Shown: positions 1-10,559 of the stretch, piece after piece
Layout of the letters: each line of letters starts with the position of its first letter
How positions within the stretch are numbered: position 1 is the first letter of the stretch
Source: Dreissena polymorpha
Lineage: Eukaryota > Mollusca > Bivalvia > Myida > Dreissenidae
Direction: 5' to 3'
Assembly (NCBI RefSeq): GCF_020536995.1
Contig: NC_068360.1
Coordinates: 86,096,872 to 86,160,871, forward strand
DNA: 64,000 bases
Position numbers and translations under genes: made by a program
Notes under the pieces: model-generated
What the model saw: only the letters and a program-made list of their open reading frames with translations
What the model was told of the DNA's origin: nothing
Databases searched by the model: none

Positions 1-547
1 AATGTCAATTGAACAAAAAAAGATGTTGTTTATATAAAACAAACTTTTAGCAAAGACGGACAGCTAGTCCTTGGCCATTTTGTATTTTATTGAGACACGC
101 ACTTTCATTCCTTTTGTATTTTAAGTGTACACAGGGAATAACTAAAAGGACCACATTTGATACAAAATATCTGCCAGTCATCTACTAGCATTTTGAAATG
201 TATAGAGATACAAATCACGTGCTATTCCTTGTTATACATATAGAGTGTATGCATGTTCATGAAAATCAGTCAATCTATGTAGAATCAGTTTGGGTGACAA
301 AATGTCAGCAAAATATCATACAAGATGTCCACCAGATAGCCATTTTGTATGTCAGAAAAACGAACCGATAAAAAGTCAACTTTATGCCCCCCCCCCCCCC
401 CCCCCTAGAAAATATTTGGAGCATTATGAATCACTTACTTAAATGGAGACATGAACAGAGTTAAAACAATTAATATGAAATCGACATTAAAACTGGGAAT
501 TTAAATTGCAATTAGTAAAGGAAAAAGGTTACGGTATTATCACTGAC
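1..547. other. AT-rich intron or flank of the vault-like gene
   Basis: No exon, RNA gene or repeat family was recognised here. The only notable item is an uninterrupted run of 19 C at 387-405. The stretch follows the donor of the last exon seen in the minus-strand vault-like gene, so it is probably the next intron of that gene. Confidence 0.5.
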
Positions 548-3500
548 CAAGGTCGATGCGATCTTTCTCATTTTTCAGCTTCAGGTCAGTCATCTTCTGT
601 TCCTGCTCTTCTGATTCATACTGGAATAATATACAGATAAACAGTGTTTGTTGTACTGAAATAATATACAGGTAAACAGTGTTTGTTGTACTGAAATAAT
701 AAACAGGTAAACAGTGTTTGTTGTACTGGAATAATATACAGATAAACAGTGTTTGTTGTACTGAAATAATATACAGGTAAACAGTGTTTGTTGTACTGAA
801 ATAATAAACAGGTAAACAGTGTTTGTTGTACTGAAATAATAAACAGGTAAACAAGAGTTGTTGTTCTGAAATAATATACAGGTAAACAGTGTTTGTTGTA
901 CAGAAAAAATATACAGGTAAACAGTGTTTGCTGTACTGAAATAATATACAGGTAAACAAGAGTTGTTGTTCTGAAATAATATACAGATAAACAGTGTTTG
1001 TTGTACTGAAATAATATACAGGTAAACAGGATTTGTTGTACTGAAATAATATACAGGTAACCAGTGTTTGTTGTTCAGAAATAATATACAGATAAACAGT
1101 GTTTGTTGTACTGAAATAATATACAGATAAACGGTGTTTTGTTGTACTGAAATAATATACAGGTAAACGGGAGTTGTTGTACTGAAATAATAAACAGGTC
1201 AACAGTGTTTGTTGTACTGAAATAATATACAGGTAAACAGTGCTTGTTGTACTGAAATAATATACAGGTAAACAGTGTTTGTTGTACTGAAATAATATAC
1301 AGATAAACAGTGTTTGTTTTACTGAAATAGCATACAGGTAAAACAGGATTTGTTGCACTGAAATAATATACAGGTAAACATGATTTGTTGTACTGAAATA
1401 ATATACATGTAAACAGTGTTTGTTGTACTGAAATAATATACAGGTAAGAAGCAAGTGTTGTACTGAAATAATATACAAGTAAGCATATATTTTTTTCTTA
1501 AATAATATACAGGTAAGCAGTGTTTGTTGTACTGAAATAATATACAGGTAAACAGTGTTTTGTACTGAAAGAATATACAGATAAGCAGTGTTTATTGTAC
1601 TGAAACAATATACAGGTAAGCAGCATTTGCTAGCACAGAAATAACAAACACAGAAATGTAGCCATACCAGAATAAGCATTCCACAAATGTGGACTAAAGT
1701 CTCGATTCACAAGCCCAAATGTACAAGGTTTATTGTAAAGACAAGACTTAATTCATCACCTTGGTACAGTACTCAATAGTTGCTAAATTTTACCTTAGCA
1801 AAACTGAAAAGTGTGCTTCAAATTTTCTAAACAGCCTCATACTAGGAAAACAGGGCTTAATGCATGTGCATGAAGTGTCTTCTAGATTAGCCTGTTCAGT
1901 TCACACAGGCTTATCAGCGACAACACTTTCCACTTTTTAAAGAAAATCTCTTCCAGTTTACCTGGAAAGTGTCGTCATTGATCAGCCTGTGCGGACTTTA
2001 CAGCTTAATCGGGGACCAAACGTTACACAATTGCATTGAGCCCTGTTTTCCAAGAGCCTGGCTCAAATACAAGTAACGTCCACAAATATACTCATACTGT
2101 ACAGTTACTTACCGCCATCTTGAGTCTGGTCCGCACTTCAATGGCCCCGTCATGTAGCTTCTGTAGTTTCTCATGGGCAAAGTACCCCCGGAATACAACC
2201 TTGGAGACGTTATAGCCAATGGACTTGGCCCTCTCCGTGAGCTGAGGGAAGCTGGACAGGTTGTTCAGCTGACCAGAGTTCTCTATAAACTCTATGTACC
2301 TTGAAGGTTATACGTATGGACGGTGAGATCAAGGTCATATTCAAAACAAATTCTATACCTCATCACTGGTGAGTGTTGGTTAGTTATCAAAATTATGACA
2401 CACATCAGTATCACCTAAACAGATATTTTCAAGAAACTCTATGGGAAGTATAAATGGGCAAATGAAAAGCTGCATACATTTTGTGGTATTTTGAGGCACG
2501 TTGTTGCAATTCTTAAACAAAAACAAAAAAATACCGGTATATGGTAAAAATTTATTATTATATTTCGGTAAAATTGTGGGGATTTTTTTACTATAAATTA
2601 TGTGTATGTACCATGAAATTTAAAACAGTGCTCACTTAATATTATATATAAAGGGTCTTCATAAACGACAATATTGTAGTTGTACAGTTACCAGTATAAG
2701 CATTACATGAATATATTGATTACTTACGTATTTTTAGCAGCAAAGGCGACAGTGTCTGCACACACACAACTGGTAAAATAAATAAATGTGTCTTGTTTTG
2801 AGAAAACTGGGCATAATGCATGTGCGTAAAGTGTTGTCCCAGATTAGCCTCTGCAGTCCGCAAAGGCTAATCAGGGACAACACTTTCTGCTTTAACTAGT
2901 TTTTTGGTAAAAAGGGACTTCCTCTAAACAAAAAATACCATTAAAGCAGAAAGTGTCTTCCCTGATTAGCCTGTGCCGACTGCACAGGCTAATCTGGGAC
3001 GACACTTTAAGCACATGCATTTTGCCAAATTTTCACAGAACAAGACACACATTATTAGCAACATTATATAATTGACTTTTCAACTAACTACATGCAATTT
3101 TTAGAAAGTTTGTTGCAGTTTTAAGAACAGTTCAAACACATGTGTCCTCTTCTAACAGTCATTGACAATAGCTATTCTGCCATTAAACTCAAATCCTTTA
3201 CACTATTGCGTTAAATATTCATTCTGATTAACAATAAAATAGGCAAACAATTGTGTATTTTTGGCTGATAAGTGCTGACTGCGTCAAATTCCCTCCACCA
3301 ACCGAATCCATCTTTAATATACCACACAACAATTCAAAACACTCTCAATTGAGCCAAACTTTACAATCTTAGATACATATGCACTACAAAGTATGTAAAA
3401 GACCATAACATTAACTTACTTTACAAAATCTGCAATAGGATCTTTAGTGGCTTCTAGCTGAAATATTTGAAATCCAAGTTAAGAAATGAATATTAGTTAA

Positions 3501-6212
3501 AACAAATACTGTATGCCTCATTCCATTCCTTTCTTTGAGCCACATGACTCTTAACTTAAATATCCTTTACAGCCAGTGGATATATCCAAAACAAGACTAT
3601 TGCCAAGCAATATATGTCCCCTACTGGCTCCAACATTGTCAGAATTTTTTTTTTTATTTGTTTCCATAGCAACCAGAATTCTTGACATAGGAACAAAATT
3701 AAACGACGTGCATAATCTCCTTATTGCCATCTGTCTATATTTCAAATTTCATGAAAAAATATGAAGAACTTTTAAAGTTATCGCAGGATCCAGAAAACTG
3801 TGTCGGACTGACAGACTGATGCACAGAGCGCAAACCATAAGTCCCCTCCGGTGAAACCCGTAGGGGACAATAAGAAGCAAACGCAGATACAACTTCATGA
3901 TGTTGCTGTAGAATATGTTTGAAATGAAACACACTGAATAATAAATAAATACTTGTAAAGACAAATTACTCCAAACCCTTAAGGCAAAGTGTATAGATGG
4001 CTCCAAACAAGTTATTAACTGTTTGCTGTATGAACATGTCAATAGCACAAATAAAGAATTACTTTGGTGAATCTAACAATGAAAATAGAGGTTCACTTGC
4101 TAAGTAATTTCTTTTAAAGATCAAACTGGCTGTCTTCATTTATGCATTGTTAGCTAAGACTAAATTATTTTTTTTAATTTACTGGTAAATTTAAGGATGA
4201 TATTTCAATTTTGTTAATCCTTTCCCCAAAAAGAAGCGAAACCAGCAACCAGCATAAAACCAGAACAGTCTGCGAGTAACTCGCAGTCTGTTCAGGTTTG
4301 TATGCTGTTTGCTGCTCATCAGTAACTAAGGTTTGAAAATGAAGCCTTTAAAACTTGAATTTAGTAAGAAAGGTATTTAATGAAATGTAACATTCTAAAG
4401 GACTAAAAATGTGTAACAAGAGCACTGCATAACGGGTGCCATGCTAAAAAACGTTTCTAAGTGGAAAAGGGTTAAATACGTATCTAAGTGGTGAAGGGTT
4501 AAAAAGTGTGATACCATGAGGTCAATGTCAGTAAGCTCGTAGAAGATCATGAGCTTCACTCTGATAAGGGCGTCATCAGCGGTCCGTACCTCGTCCACCT
4601 GTAGGAAAGGCATCAGAACGTCACAATGAACTACACAAACATGCTGCACTTTTAGCCCTTTCCAACTAAGAAGCAAAGTAAAAATGGCTAAATGCAACCA
4701 GCATTAAACCAGAGTAGCCTGCGACTAATTCACAGTCTGTTCAGGTTTAATGCTGTTTGCTGCTCATCAGTATCTTAGGGATGGAAATGAAGCCTTTAAA
4801 ACTAGGATTTGTTATATTAAGAAAGGTCTTCAACTTAATTTTATTTTCTAAGGAACTACAAACGCCTCAAACTGCATAATATCCGAGTAGTAATGGGTTA
4901 AGCAATATTTAAAAAAAAACATCCTATAGTTTTATCCAATAATAGCTTCAAAATAAAAATGAACATTTTTTAAATAAAAACATCAGCTGTGACTTTACAA
5001 TTGTACACACATTATAGTAGAACTGATCCGGTATGATCTGTAGACGTTCAAATTTATTCTGGTTTGGATTAAGTCGAGTCTTGTTGTCAGGGTCTGTGCC
5101 GTGCCATGAGAATTTGTGTAGCCTGAAAACGACAACAATTCTGAAGCAAAACAATAGCAGCCATTATTTCTTTAAAGAAGACATTCACAACATACATTTA
5201 ACTGCTATTGTTACCATGTCTATAGATCCTGCCAAAAAATATAGTATTCCAGATTGAACATGATTCACATACTCAAACAAATATTTGTTAATGCAAAAAT
5301 GACAAACAGTTATATAACTTTAAATATTTGTTGTTGTTTTTTTAATTTGTACATACATGGTATTAACCATTAAGAGTTGTTTCAGTTTTGTAACAGATTA
5401 ATGTATGTATAGCATTCCTCATAAAGTCTTACCATTCATGGGCCATTGGCATAAACATTGTGGGTCCATACTTGATGTAACGCTTCACCTTATTGGTTGA
5501 CGCGTCCTGGCTGTACACTACCAAGGCTTCATTAGCATCCAATGAAATCATGTCTTGCTTGGTTATGCTTTTGTATGCAAGTGTGTTCAGAAACATAACA
5601 CATGGTCTGAAAATCAAAAGACACTATCATTATCATATCTTAATAATAATGTTATATACATAGCATATCCAATGAATATTACATCATTCTATAACTACTT
5701 CAAACAATAAGTTGGTTAACATATTGAACAAATATTAGTATTTTAATACAATATCTGATTTTAGAGTAAAAAACAAAACATCAACCACATTGAATTAAAA
5801 ACATCAATTATTAGGATGAGTAGCTATCATCCCTTATTGTTTTTAGTGACACAGTCTTGAATTTGGAATTTATTGGGACATGCTCAGCTAGTTGGGCTAA
5901 TGTCCGTTGGAACTAGACAAATCTTTTGCAAATAAATTATTAGGATGAGTAGATATCATCACTTGTGTTTTTATAATGGCTGTCATGCCAGGCTATATCC
6001 TCAATCTTATTTACTTACGCGTGCTAATGCTCTATGCAACCGTCTCTATGTTAACTTACCTATGGCATGCTTATGCTCTTTGCGACCGTTTCTATGTTTA
6101 CTTACCCATGCTTATGCTCTATCTGACCGTCTCTATGTTTGACAACCAAGTACTCATTCTGATTGGCGGTGTACCTCTGTAGTACCGTCATACGCTCACG
6201 AAACAAAAACAG
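548..6212 (-). CDS. Major-vault-protein-like protein (shoulder/SPFH-like domain), eight internal exons
   Basis: Spliced minus-strand gene, partial at both ends. Exons in transcript order: 6106-6212, 5433-5606, 5011-5122, 4515-4598, 3420-3457, 2728-2769, 2113-2299 and 548-620. All have AG acceptors and GT donors, and the codon phases join without a break. The first exons give a beta-rich repeat (EYLVVKHRDGQIEHKHG, then SLDANEALVVYSQDAS) that resembles the MVP body repeats (PLDENEGIYVQD in mammalian MVP, from memory). The fourth exon, VRTADDALIRVKLMIFYEL, matches the start of the MVP shoulder domain (IETADHARLQLQLAYNW), which has an SPFH-like fold. Exon 2113-2299 and exon 548-620 are charged and helical, like the MVP coiled coil. 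In vaults this region builds the shoulder and cap of the particle. Whether this protein joins vaults or is a separate SPFH-type relative cannot be told. The 5' exons and C-terminus were not found. Exon calls are manual. Confidence 0.65.
621..1640. repeat. 35-bp minisatellite, about 29 units, at an intron 3' end
   Basis: The unit is ATAATATACAGGTAAACAGT followed by GTTTGTTGTACTGAA (35 bp), with point changes between units. The array abuts the acceptor of exon 548-620 in the vault-like gene. Because 35 is not a multiple of 3 and all frames are open on the minus strand, it gives a long open frame with a 35-residue period. That frame is a by-product and not a protein repeat. On the minus strand each unit carries a pyrimidine-rich ATTATTTCAG like the real acceptor. 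Confidence 0.9.
1845..2051. mobile_element. MITE-like element with inverted ends, copy 1
   Basis: Starts GGAAAACAGGGCTTAATGCA and ends GCATTGAGCCCTGTTTTCC, an inverted terminal repeat of about 19 bp with one or two mismatches. The inside holds further inverted blocks (AGATTAGCCTGT; ATCAGCCTGTGCGGA). It lies in an intron of the vault-like gene. Two relatives are at 2788-3048 and 16015-16190. No coding capacity. I recall this family as very common in dreissenid mussels. Confidence 0.75.
2788..3048. mobile_element. MITE-like element with long inverted arms, copy 2
   Basis: The two halves are near-complementary over about 100 bp each: GTGTCTTGTTTTGAGAAAAC at the left and the complement of TTTTCACAGAACAAGACAC at the right, with CCCAGATTAGCCT and AGGCTAATCTGGGA inside. 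It is the most intact copy of the family and sits in an intron of the vault-like gene. Non-coding. Confidence 0.8.
3420..3457 (-). other. 38-bp micro-exon of the vault-like gene
   Basis: Encodes LEATKDPIADFV plus two bases, with acceptor ATATTTCAG and donor GTAAGT. With the next exon (2728-2769, 42 bp) it restores the frame as DFVNCVCADTVAFAAKNT, which lines up with the [20 protein letters not shown] region of the MVP shoulder domain. Both exons are far below normal exon length, so gene finders may drop them. Confidence 0.6.
3573..3872 (-). repeat. Dispersed hairpin-headed repeat, copy A
   Basis: Shares ACAAGACTATTGCCAAGCAA, GTCCCCTAC, an ATCGCAGGATCCAGAAAA block and a CATAAGTCCCCTCCGGTGAA end with 13117-13418, and in the other orientation with 17248-17425. 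The right end can fold as a hairpin (GTCCCCTCCGG pairing with CCGTAGGGGAC). It lies in an intron of the vault-like gene. No coding content. Confidence 0.8.
4209..4413. repeat. Small dispersed repeat with a palindromic core, copy 1
   Basis: Core CAGCATAAAACCAGAACAGT facing CTGTTCAGGTTTGTATGCTG around CTGCGAGTAACTCGCAG, followed by GCTGCTCATCAGTA and AAATGAAGCCTTTAAAACT. The same order of blocks recurs at 4651-4905. Both flank the exon at 4515-4598 of the vault-like gene in direct orientation. Confidence 0.7.
4651..4905. repeat. Small dispersed repeat with a palindromic core, copy 2
   Basis: Second copy of the 4209-4413 family: CAGCATTAAACCAGAGTAGC, CACAGTCTGTTCAGGTTTAA, GCTGCTCATCAGTA, AAATGAAGCCTTTAAAACT. 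It lies in the next intron upstream. Non-coding. Confidence 0.7.
6013..6145 (-). repeat. Triplicated exon end with three splice donors
   Basis: The 3' end of exon 6106-6212 and its donor exist three times in tandem: GTAAGT (read on the minus strand) at 6100-6105, 6054-6059 and 6013-6018, each preceded by a copy of GGTCAGATAGAGCATAAGCA with changes. Spacings are 41 and 46 bp. Reading past the first donor soon meets an in-frame TAA, so only the first keeps the vault-like frame. It looks like a local duplication of an exon-intron junction. Confidence 0.75.
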
Positions 6213-6727
6213 CTGAATAAAAATAGATTTATTATTTTTCATGAATAAATATTTTTCCTCCATGATTGGCCATGAAGGGATGAAATGAAACCAAATTTAT
6301 TAAATAATGGTGTATGAAATTACAGTTCTAATATTAATAAAAACAACTTTTGCTAATGGACTGCTAAAGCTCTATTCAGTCTAACATATTATGATCAGGT
6401 TAGTAGAGCTGGGGTTTAAAAATCTGTTAAACACCACTTGCCCTGAAGGGATGACCTTGCTTACTTTGTAGTTTCTAACATTTTATGTTTTGTCAGTCAT
6501 TCTTACTAAGACATTATTTCTTCTCAATATTAATTAGGAATATCAAGCTACTTTGATATTTTGTGAGAAAATAAAGGGCGTCAATGTTCAAATAAATCCC
6601 AACCCCGAACATTGACTGGTTACTGTAATAAACACAACATTGTATGTATTGACACAATCTTATATGTGGCCCCCAAGACAAGCACCTTATCCTGTTACAA
6701 AATAAAGTGGCAGACTAGACTAATAAT
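6213..6727. other. Unannotated stretch between two genes
   Basis: AT-rich with no convincing exon on either strand. The upstream exons of the vault-like gene should lie at or beyond this point, but none could be identified. Confidence 0.4.
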
Positions 6728-7402
6728 TTGTTAACTCTATTGGGCGAGTATTTTGGACATCACAGGGCTCCCCCTGGCTCAAAATTTTCCTTAGTAAAAT
6801 TTACCGTAGAACATCGAATTTCTTCACATTTTATCACTTTAATGAGGTTTTATGAAGAAAGTTTTAGACAAATGAAAATGTCTAATTTTCTTATTTGTAG
6901 CCATTTGGTAATTTGGCACATGGCACAGCAGGTCCTGCATTATAAGTGCCCAGATGAACATTTTAGTCACCACTTTGAGAAGGAATTGGATTTTAACACC
7001 CCTGTAGTGGATAATACAATTACAGGACTGGAAATAGACATACCCTTTTCGGACCATCTTCAATTCTTGCTTGCCCTTCATGATTATACACCAGTGCCTG
7101 CACACACAAAAATAAATAAAGCAAGTGTTGATTTTTCCGGCTTATCAGAACGATGCAAACAATATAACAATTTTATGAATAAGTTTGATGATACAAGTCA
7201 GTACAGTATTAAAGGCAAATATAGAAAAGAATTTAATCGCATGATGATGTGCCATTGTGCAGAAGAGTATGTCAGTCTCAAGAACAAAACTTGTAAGCAG
7301 CAGCAATCATATCATCGGTCTACATCTTTATCAGTCTCATTCTCATACACAGTGTTTTTTTTTGTTCAAATTTATTTCCGGTATGAAACCCATTCCGAAT
7401 GA
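6728..7402 (+). CDS. Unrecognised 224-codon open reading frame, possible last exon
   Basis: Unusually long for this AT-rich DNA. The middle reads like a soluble protein (ITGLEIDIPFSDHLQFLLAL, then ASVDFSGLSERCKQYNNFMN and a basic GKYRKEFNRMMM). A good acceptor (TTTTCTTATTTGTAG) ends at 6900, inside the frame, so the true exon may begin at 6901 and not at the first ATG. AATAAA follows near 7400 and AATAAAA near 7444, as expected for a terminal exon. The last 40 residues are low in complexity and may be untranslated. I do not recognise the family. It lies head to head with the minus-strand vault-like gene. It could also be a decayed repeat. Confidence 0.35.
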   Translation: MLTLLGEYFGHHRAPPGSKFSLVKFTVEHRISSHFITLMRFYEESFRQMKMSNFLICSHLVIWHMAQQVLHYKCPDEHFSHHFEKELDFNTPVVDNTITGLEIDIPFSDHLQFLLALHDYTPVPAHTKINKASVDFSGLSERCKQYNNFMNKFDDTSQYSIKGKYRKEFNRMMMCHCAEEYVSLKNKTCKQQQSYHRSTSLSVSFSYTVFFFVQIYFRYETHSE

Positions 7403-7886
7403 ATAAAAGTATATATTTTTCGCAAATGGGACATAAAAATTCCAATAAAAATGAGTCAAAACATTTAATTTCAAATGCAGCTCTATAAGCTGAACCTTAG
7501 TATTTTTTTAGCAAAAAATCAACAACACCAATTAACCAATTCAATCAAAGAAACCCGTCCCCATTTCCAAAATTGTGAAAAAACAACACTGTTACAAGTT
7601 TATCTTCAAGTTCAATGCGTGTCACAAATGAAAAGAGGTTACCGCACCCGCACTGGCCGCAGGGAAGTATTGCGATTGTATGATGAATTAAAGTTTTTAC
7701 TTTGTCTTTAACCGTTAATAACATTAATTAACCTGCTCTCCAACATTCAATGTTCTCCAGCCGACCGTCATATTGGTTCTTGTATACAAATATGTCAATA
7801 TATTTAAGCGACGATTTCACAATCTTATTATTTATAGCGTTTACATGTTGTTGTTGTTTGTTTTGAAATACGCACGGTTACTTGCC
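7403..7886. other. Unannotated; possible short reading frame
   Basis: A 78-codon plus-strand frame (7475-7711) ends in a basic KRGYRTRTGRREVLRLYDEL segment. There is no homology I recognise and no splice support, so I leave it uncalled. Confidence 0.3.
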
Positions 7887-7890
7887 TTGA

Positions 7891-8354
7891 GGTTACAATA
7901 TACTAAATATTTTGGAGTGCTATACTCTCTCAAAACATGAACATCATTTATAAGAAGAAGCAATTCTCTGTAGGGGCACTTGCCACGGCTTTAATTTAGA
8001 ATGTTTCTTTGTGCATGTGGTAGGGAAAACATTGATGTTTAACAAAAATTTACTCTTTTGCATGAAGGTTGGAGACTACATGAGACTTTGACAGATGGCG
8101 GGAAACCCTTCTCAACTGATACGAAGCCGGTAAATAGATGGCCATAAAACAGTAACCGCTGATTCGCGTCGAGTTCTTTCTTGCATAACGTATGACCCCC
8201 CCTTTTTATTGTTTAAATCATTGCGGCTTGGAATGCTCTTTAAGAAAAGGTGTGGTAAGCGGATGTCTATGCGCAAAAGTTTGACTTTATTTTTTGTTAA
8301 AGTTATTGCTTTCACATTGAATTTGTGTAGGAAATCTTTGAGTATATTGTGACC
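7891..8354 (-). mobile_element. Solitary GGTTAC element with 4-bp target duplication
   Basis: A 464-bp non-coding unit starting GGTTACAATATAC and ending GTATATTGTGACC (13-bp inverted termini, one mismatch). It is bordered by TTGA at 7887-7890 and 8355-8358. It is a diverged, inverted relative of the two copies at 53930-54400 and 56501-56971, sharing for example the CACATGCACAAAGAAACATT block read on the minus strand. A 4-bp duplication with GG..CC termini does not match a superfamily I can name with confidence. Confidence 0.85.
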
Positions 8355-8399
8355 TTGACTCAATCTCCACGGGGCAGGTATAAAACCCGGAAATATCCG

Positions 8400-9055
8400 G
8401 AAAACCCGGAAATCTTTTAGGTAAAACCCGGAAAAGATATAAATGGTTATAAATGCATTATTATTCGTCTGATAATAATTATAACGGTACCGTTGTAAAG
8501 ATGATCCTCCACAGTTTCTAACCATGTCAAAATATTATATGGCAGGGTCGTAGTCGGCCTGTAAATCGCGGACAAAGTCGGCCTGTTTTAACGGGTTTTT
8601 TTACACACGCAAATGCCGTAAAGAAAATCCGGGAAAGGTAAAAGGGGTTTTAAAAACATTATTATTAGTCCGATATTAATTGTAATGGTACCGTTGTAAA
8701 GAAGATCCTCCACAGTTTCTAACCATATATAAAATATTTTATGGCAGGGTCAGAGTCGGCCTGTAAATCGCGGAAAAAAGTCGGCCTGTTTTAACGTTTT
8801 TTTTTTACACACGCAAATGCCGTAAAAACAACCCCAAAAAGGTAAAAGGGGTTATAATGTTATTCGTCCGATATTAATTATAATGGTACCGTTGCAAAGA
8901 AGAACCTCCATAAGTTCAAATGATGTTAATATATTTTATGGCAGGGTCAGTGTAAACCTGTAAATCGCGGTAAAAGTTGACCGAAAAATATCGTCTTTGT
9001 ACACAGAACAATGTCTTGAGGAAAACACGGAAAAGCTAAAAGGGGTTATAAAAGG
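8400..9055. repeat. Tandem array, three units of about 200 bp
   Basis: ACCGTTGTAAAGATGATCCT recurs at 8489, 8690 and 8888 (periods 201 and 198). Each unit also holds ATGGCAGGGTC, CGGCCTGTAAATCGCGG and AAAAGGGGTT. It starts just after the GGTTAC element. Non-coding. Confidence 0.85.
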
Positions 9056-10345
9056 ATCCTTTTTCCAACCGACCATACATTTTTGGTCATTTGGTTATTC
9101 AAATCGAATAAGGAACTGGCATTTTCATGCTTAACAAAATATTAAAATGAACCAAAGAGACCAAAAAATCAATGAAAATCATTGTAAATGTAGGTTGGGT
9201 ATAAAAAACATAAATTGTAGCACATCTCTACTCAGTTTCATTTTATGATAACCTAGTTCCTTATTCTGATTGAAAAAGGAATAAGGAACTGGTTCCTTAT
9301 TCCTTATTCAAATCGATTAAGGAACTGGCATTTTCATACTAAACGAAATATTAAAATATACCAAAGAGACCAAAAAATCAATGAAAATCATTGTAAATGT
9401 AGGTTGGGTATCAAAAACATCAATTGCAGCACATCTCTTCTAAGTTTCATTTAATGATAACCTAGTTCCTTATTCGGATTGAAAAAGGAATAAGGAAATG
9501 GTTCCTTATTCCTTATTCAAACCGAATAAGGAACTATGTTATCATTTAATAAAATAAAGCAGAAATGTACTGCAATTAATATTTTTTACACCCGACATGC
9601 ATTAGCAATATTTTTCGTTGAATTATTCGTCTCGTAAGTTCATTTTGATTTATAATTTATAGAAAGAACTTTCTAGATCCTTATTCGATTTGAATAAGGA
9701 ACCAGTTCCTTATTCCTTATTCAAACTGAATAAGGAACTGGATTATCATCACTTAAAACTTAGCAGAAATGTATTGCAATTAGTATTTTATATATACAAC
9801 CAATATGTAAATAATATGTTCATTTATATGTGGTTAACTTTGGATCAATTTCATTGCTGTTTAACTAAGAAAATGCCAGTTCCTTATAAGGCTTGAATGA
9901 GAAATAAGGAACTGGTTCCTTTTTCCTTATTCAGCTGCAAATAAGGAACTGGATTATACATAAAAACAAACGTGTTTAAATTTACAAGATTGCACTTTTA
10001 TATCGCATACATGTAAAATAAAAGTATATGCTTTAGGTTATGTTGATGTGAAGTTAGTATTCGAATTCGAAAATATCAGTTCGGTTTAAACAAGAAATCC
10101 TATGCAAGCGCGAAAAAGAAACATGAATATGTAACGTAGTACGTAAAGTAAATGTATTCGAGTTATTTTGTTTTGATTCAATTCAGAAATGTTTGCATTA
10201 TTTTTCTTTAAAACCCTTTAACAAATATGTAACGCGTGAATATGGAATAAGGAACAGTTCCTTATTCCTTATTCGAATTAGGAATAAAGAACAGTTCCTT
10301 ACTCCTTATTCGAATAAGGAATAAGGAACTATGAAAAAGGAACCA
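9056..10345. repeat. Field of spaced GTTCCTTATTC palindromes
   Basis: About ten occurrences of GGTTCCTTATTC facing GAATAAGGAACTGG are separated by AT-rich spacers. The first two spacers (9130-9240 and 9350-9460) are close copies of each other (AAATGTAGGTTGGGTAT, CACATCTCT) with a period near 230 bp; later ones diverge. The inverted motif makes each node able to form a hairpin. No gene was seen. Confidence 0.8.
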
Positions 10346-10559
10346 ACTTATCACTCATCATGAATTTTAATATACTAGTAATTTATAAAAGTCATTGTTA
10401 TTTGCTAAAGCATATGCACATAATAAGCAGTATATATGATCCCAAGTTGCCTTCATGAATTCATGCAAATCATAAATAAAATACAAGTAACGCATGTGTA
10501 ATGTCGAAGGTCTGCACATAATTACAGCACACTATATACAAAGTTAAGCACATAGTCTT
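10346..10559. other. Short AT-rich spacer
   Basis: Nothing recognised between the palindrome field and the Gypsy-type fossil. Confidence 0.4.

Noticed and set aside
540-1679. 379-codon minus-strand frame with a 35-residue period
   Set aside because: It is the 35-bp minisatellite read through all three frames; only the last 24 or so codons (548-620) belong to a real exon.
8112-8525. 137-codon minus frame
   Set aside because: It crosses the border between the GGTTAC element and the 200-bp array, so it cannot be one gene.
9056-10345. A CRISPR-like array
   Set aside because: The palindromic nodes vary and the spacers are related to each other; the genome is animal.
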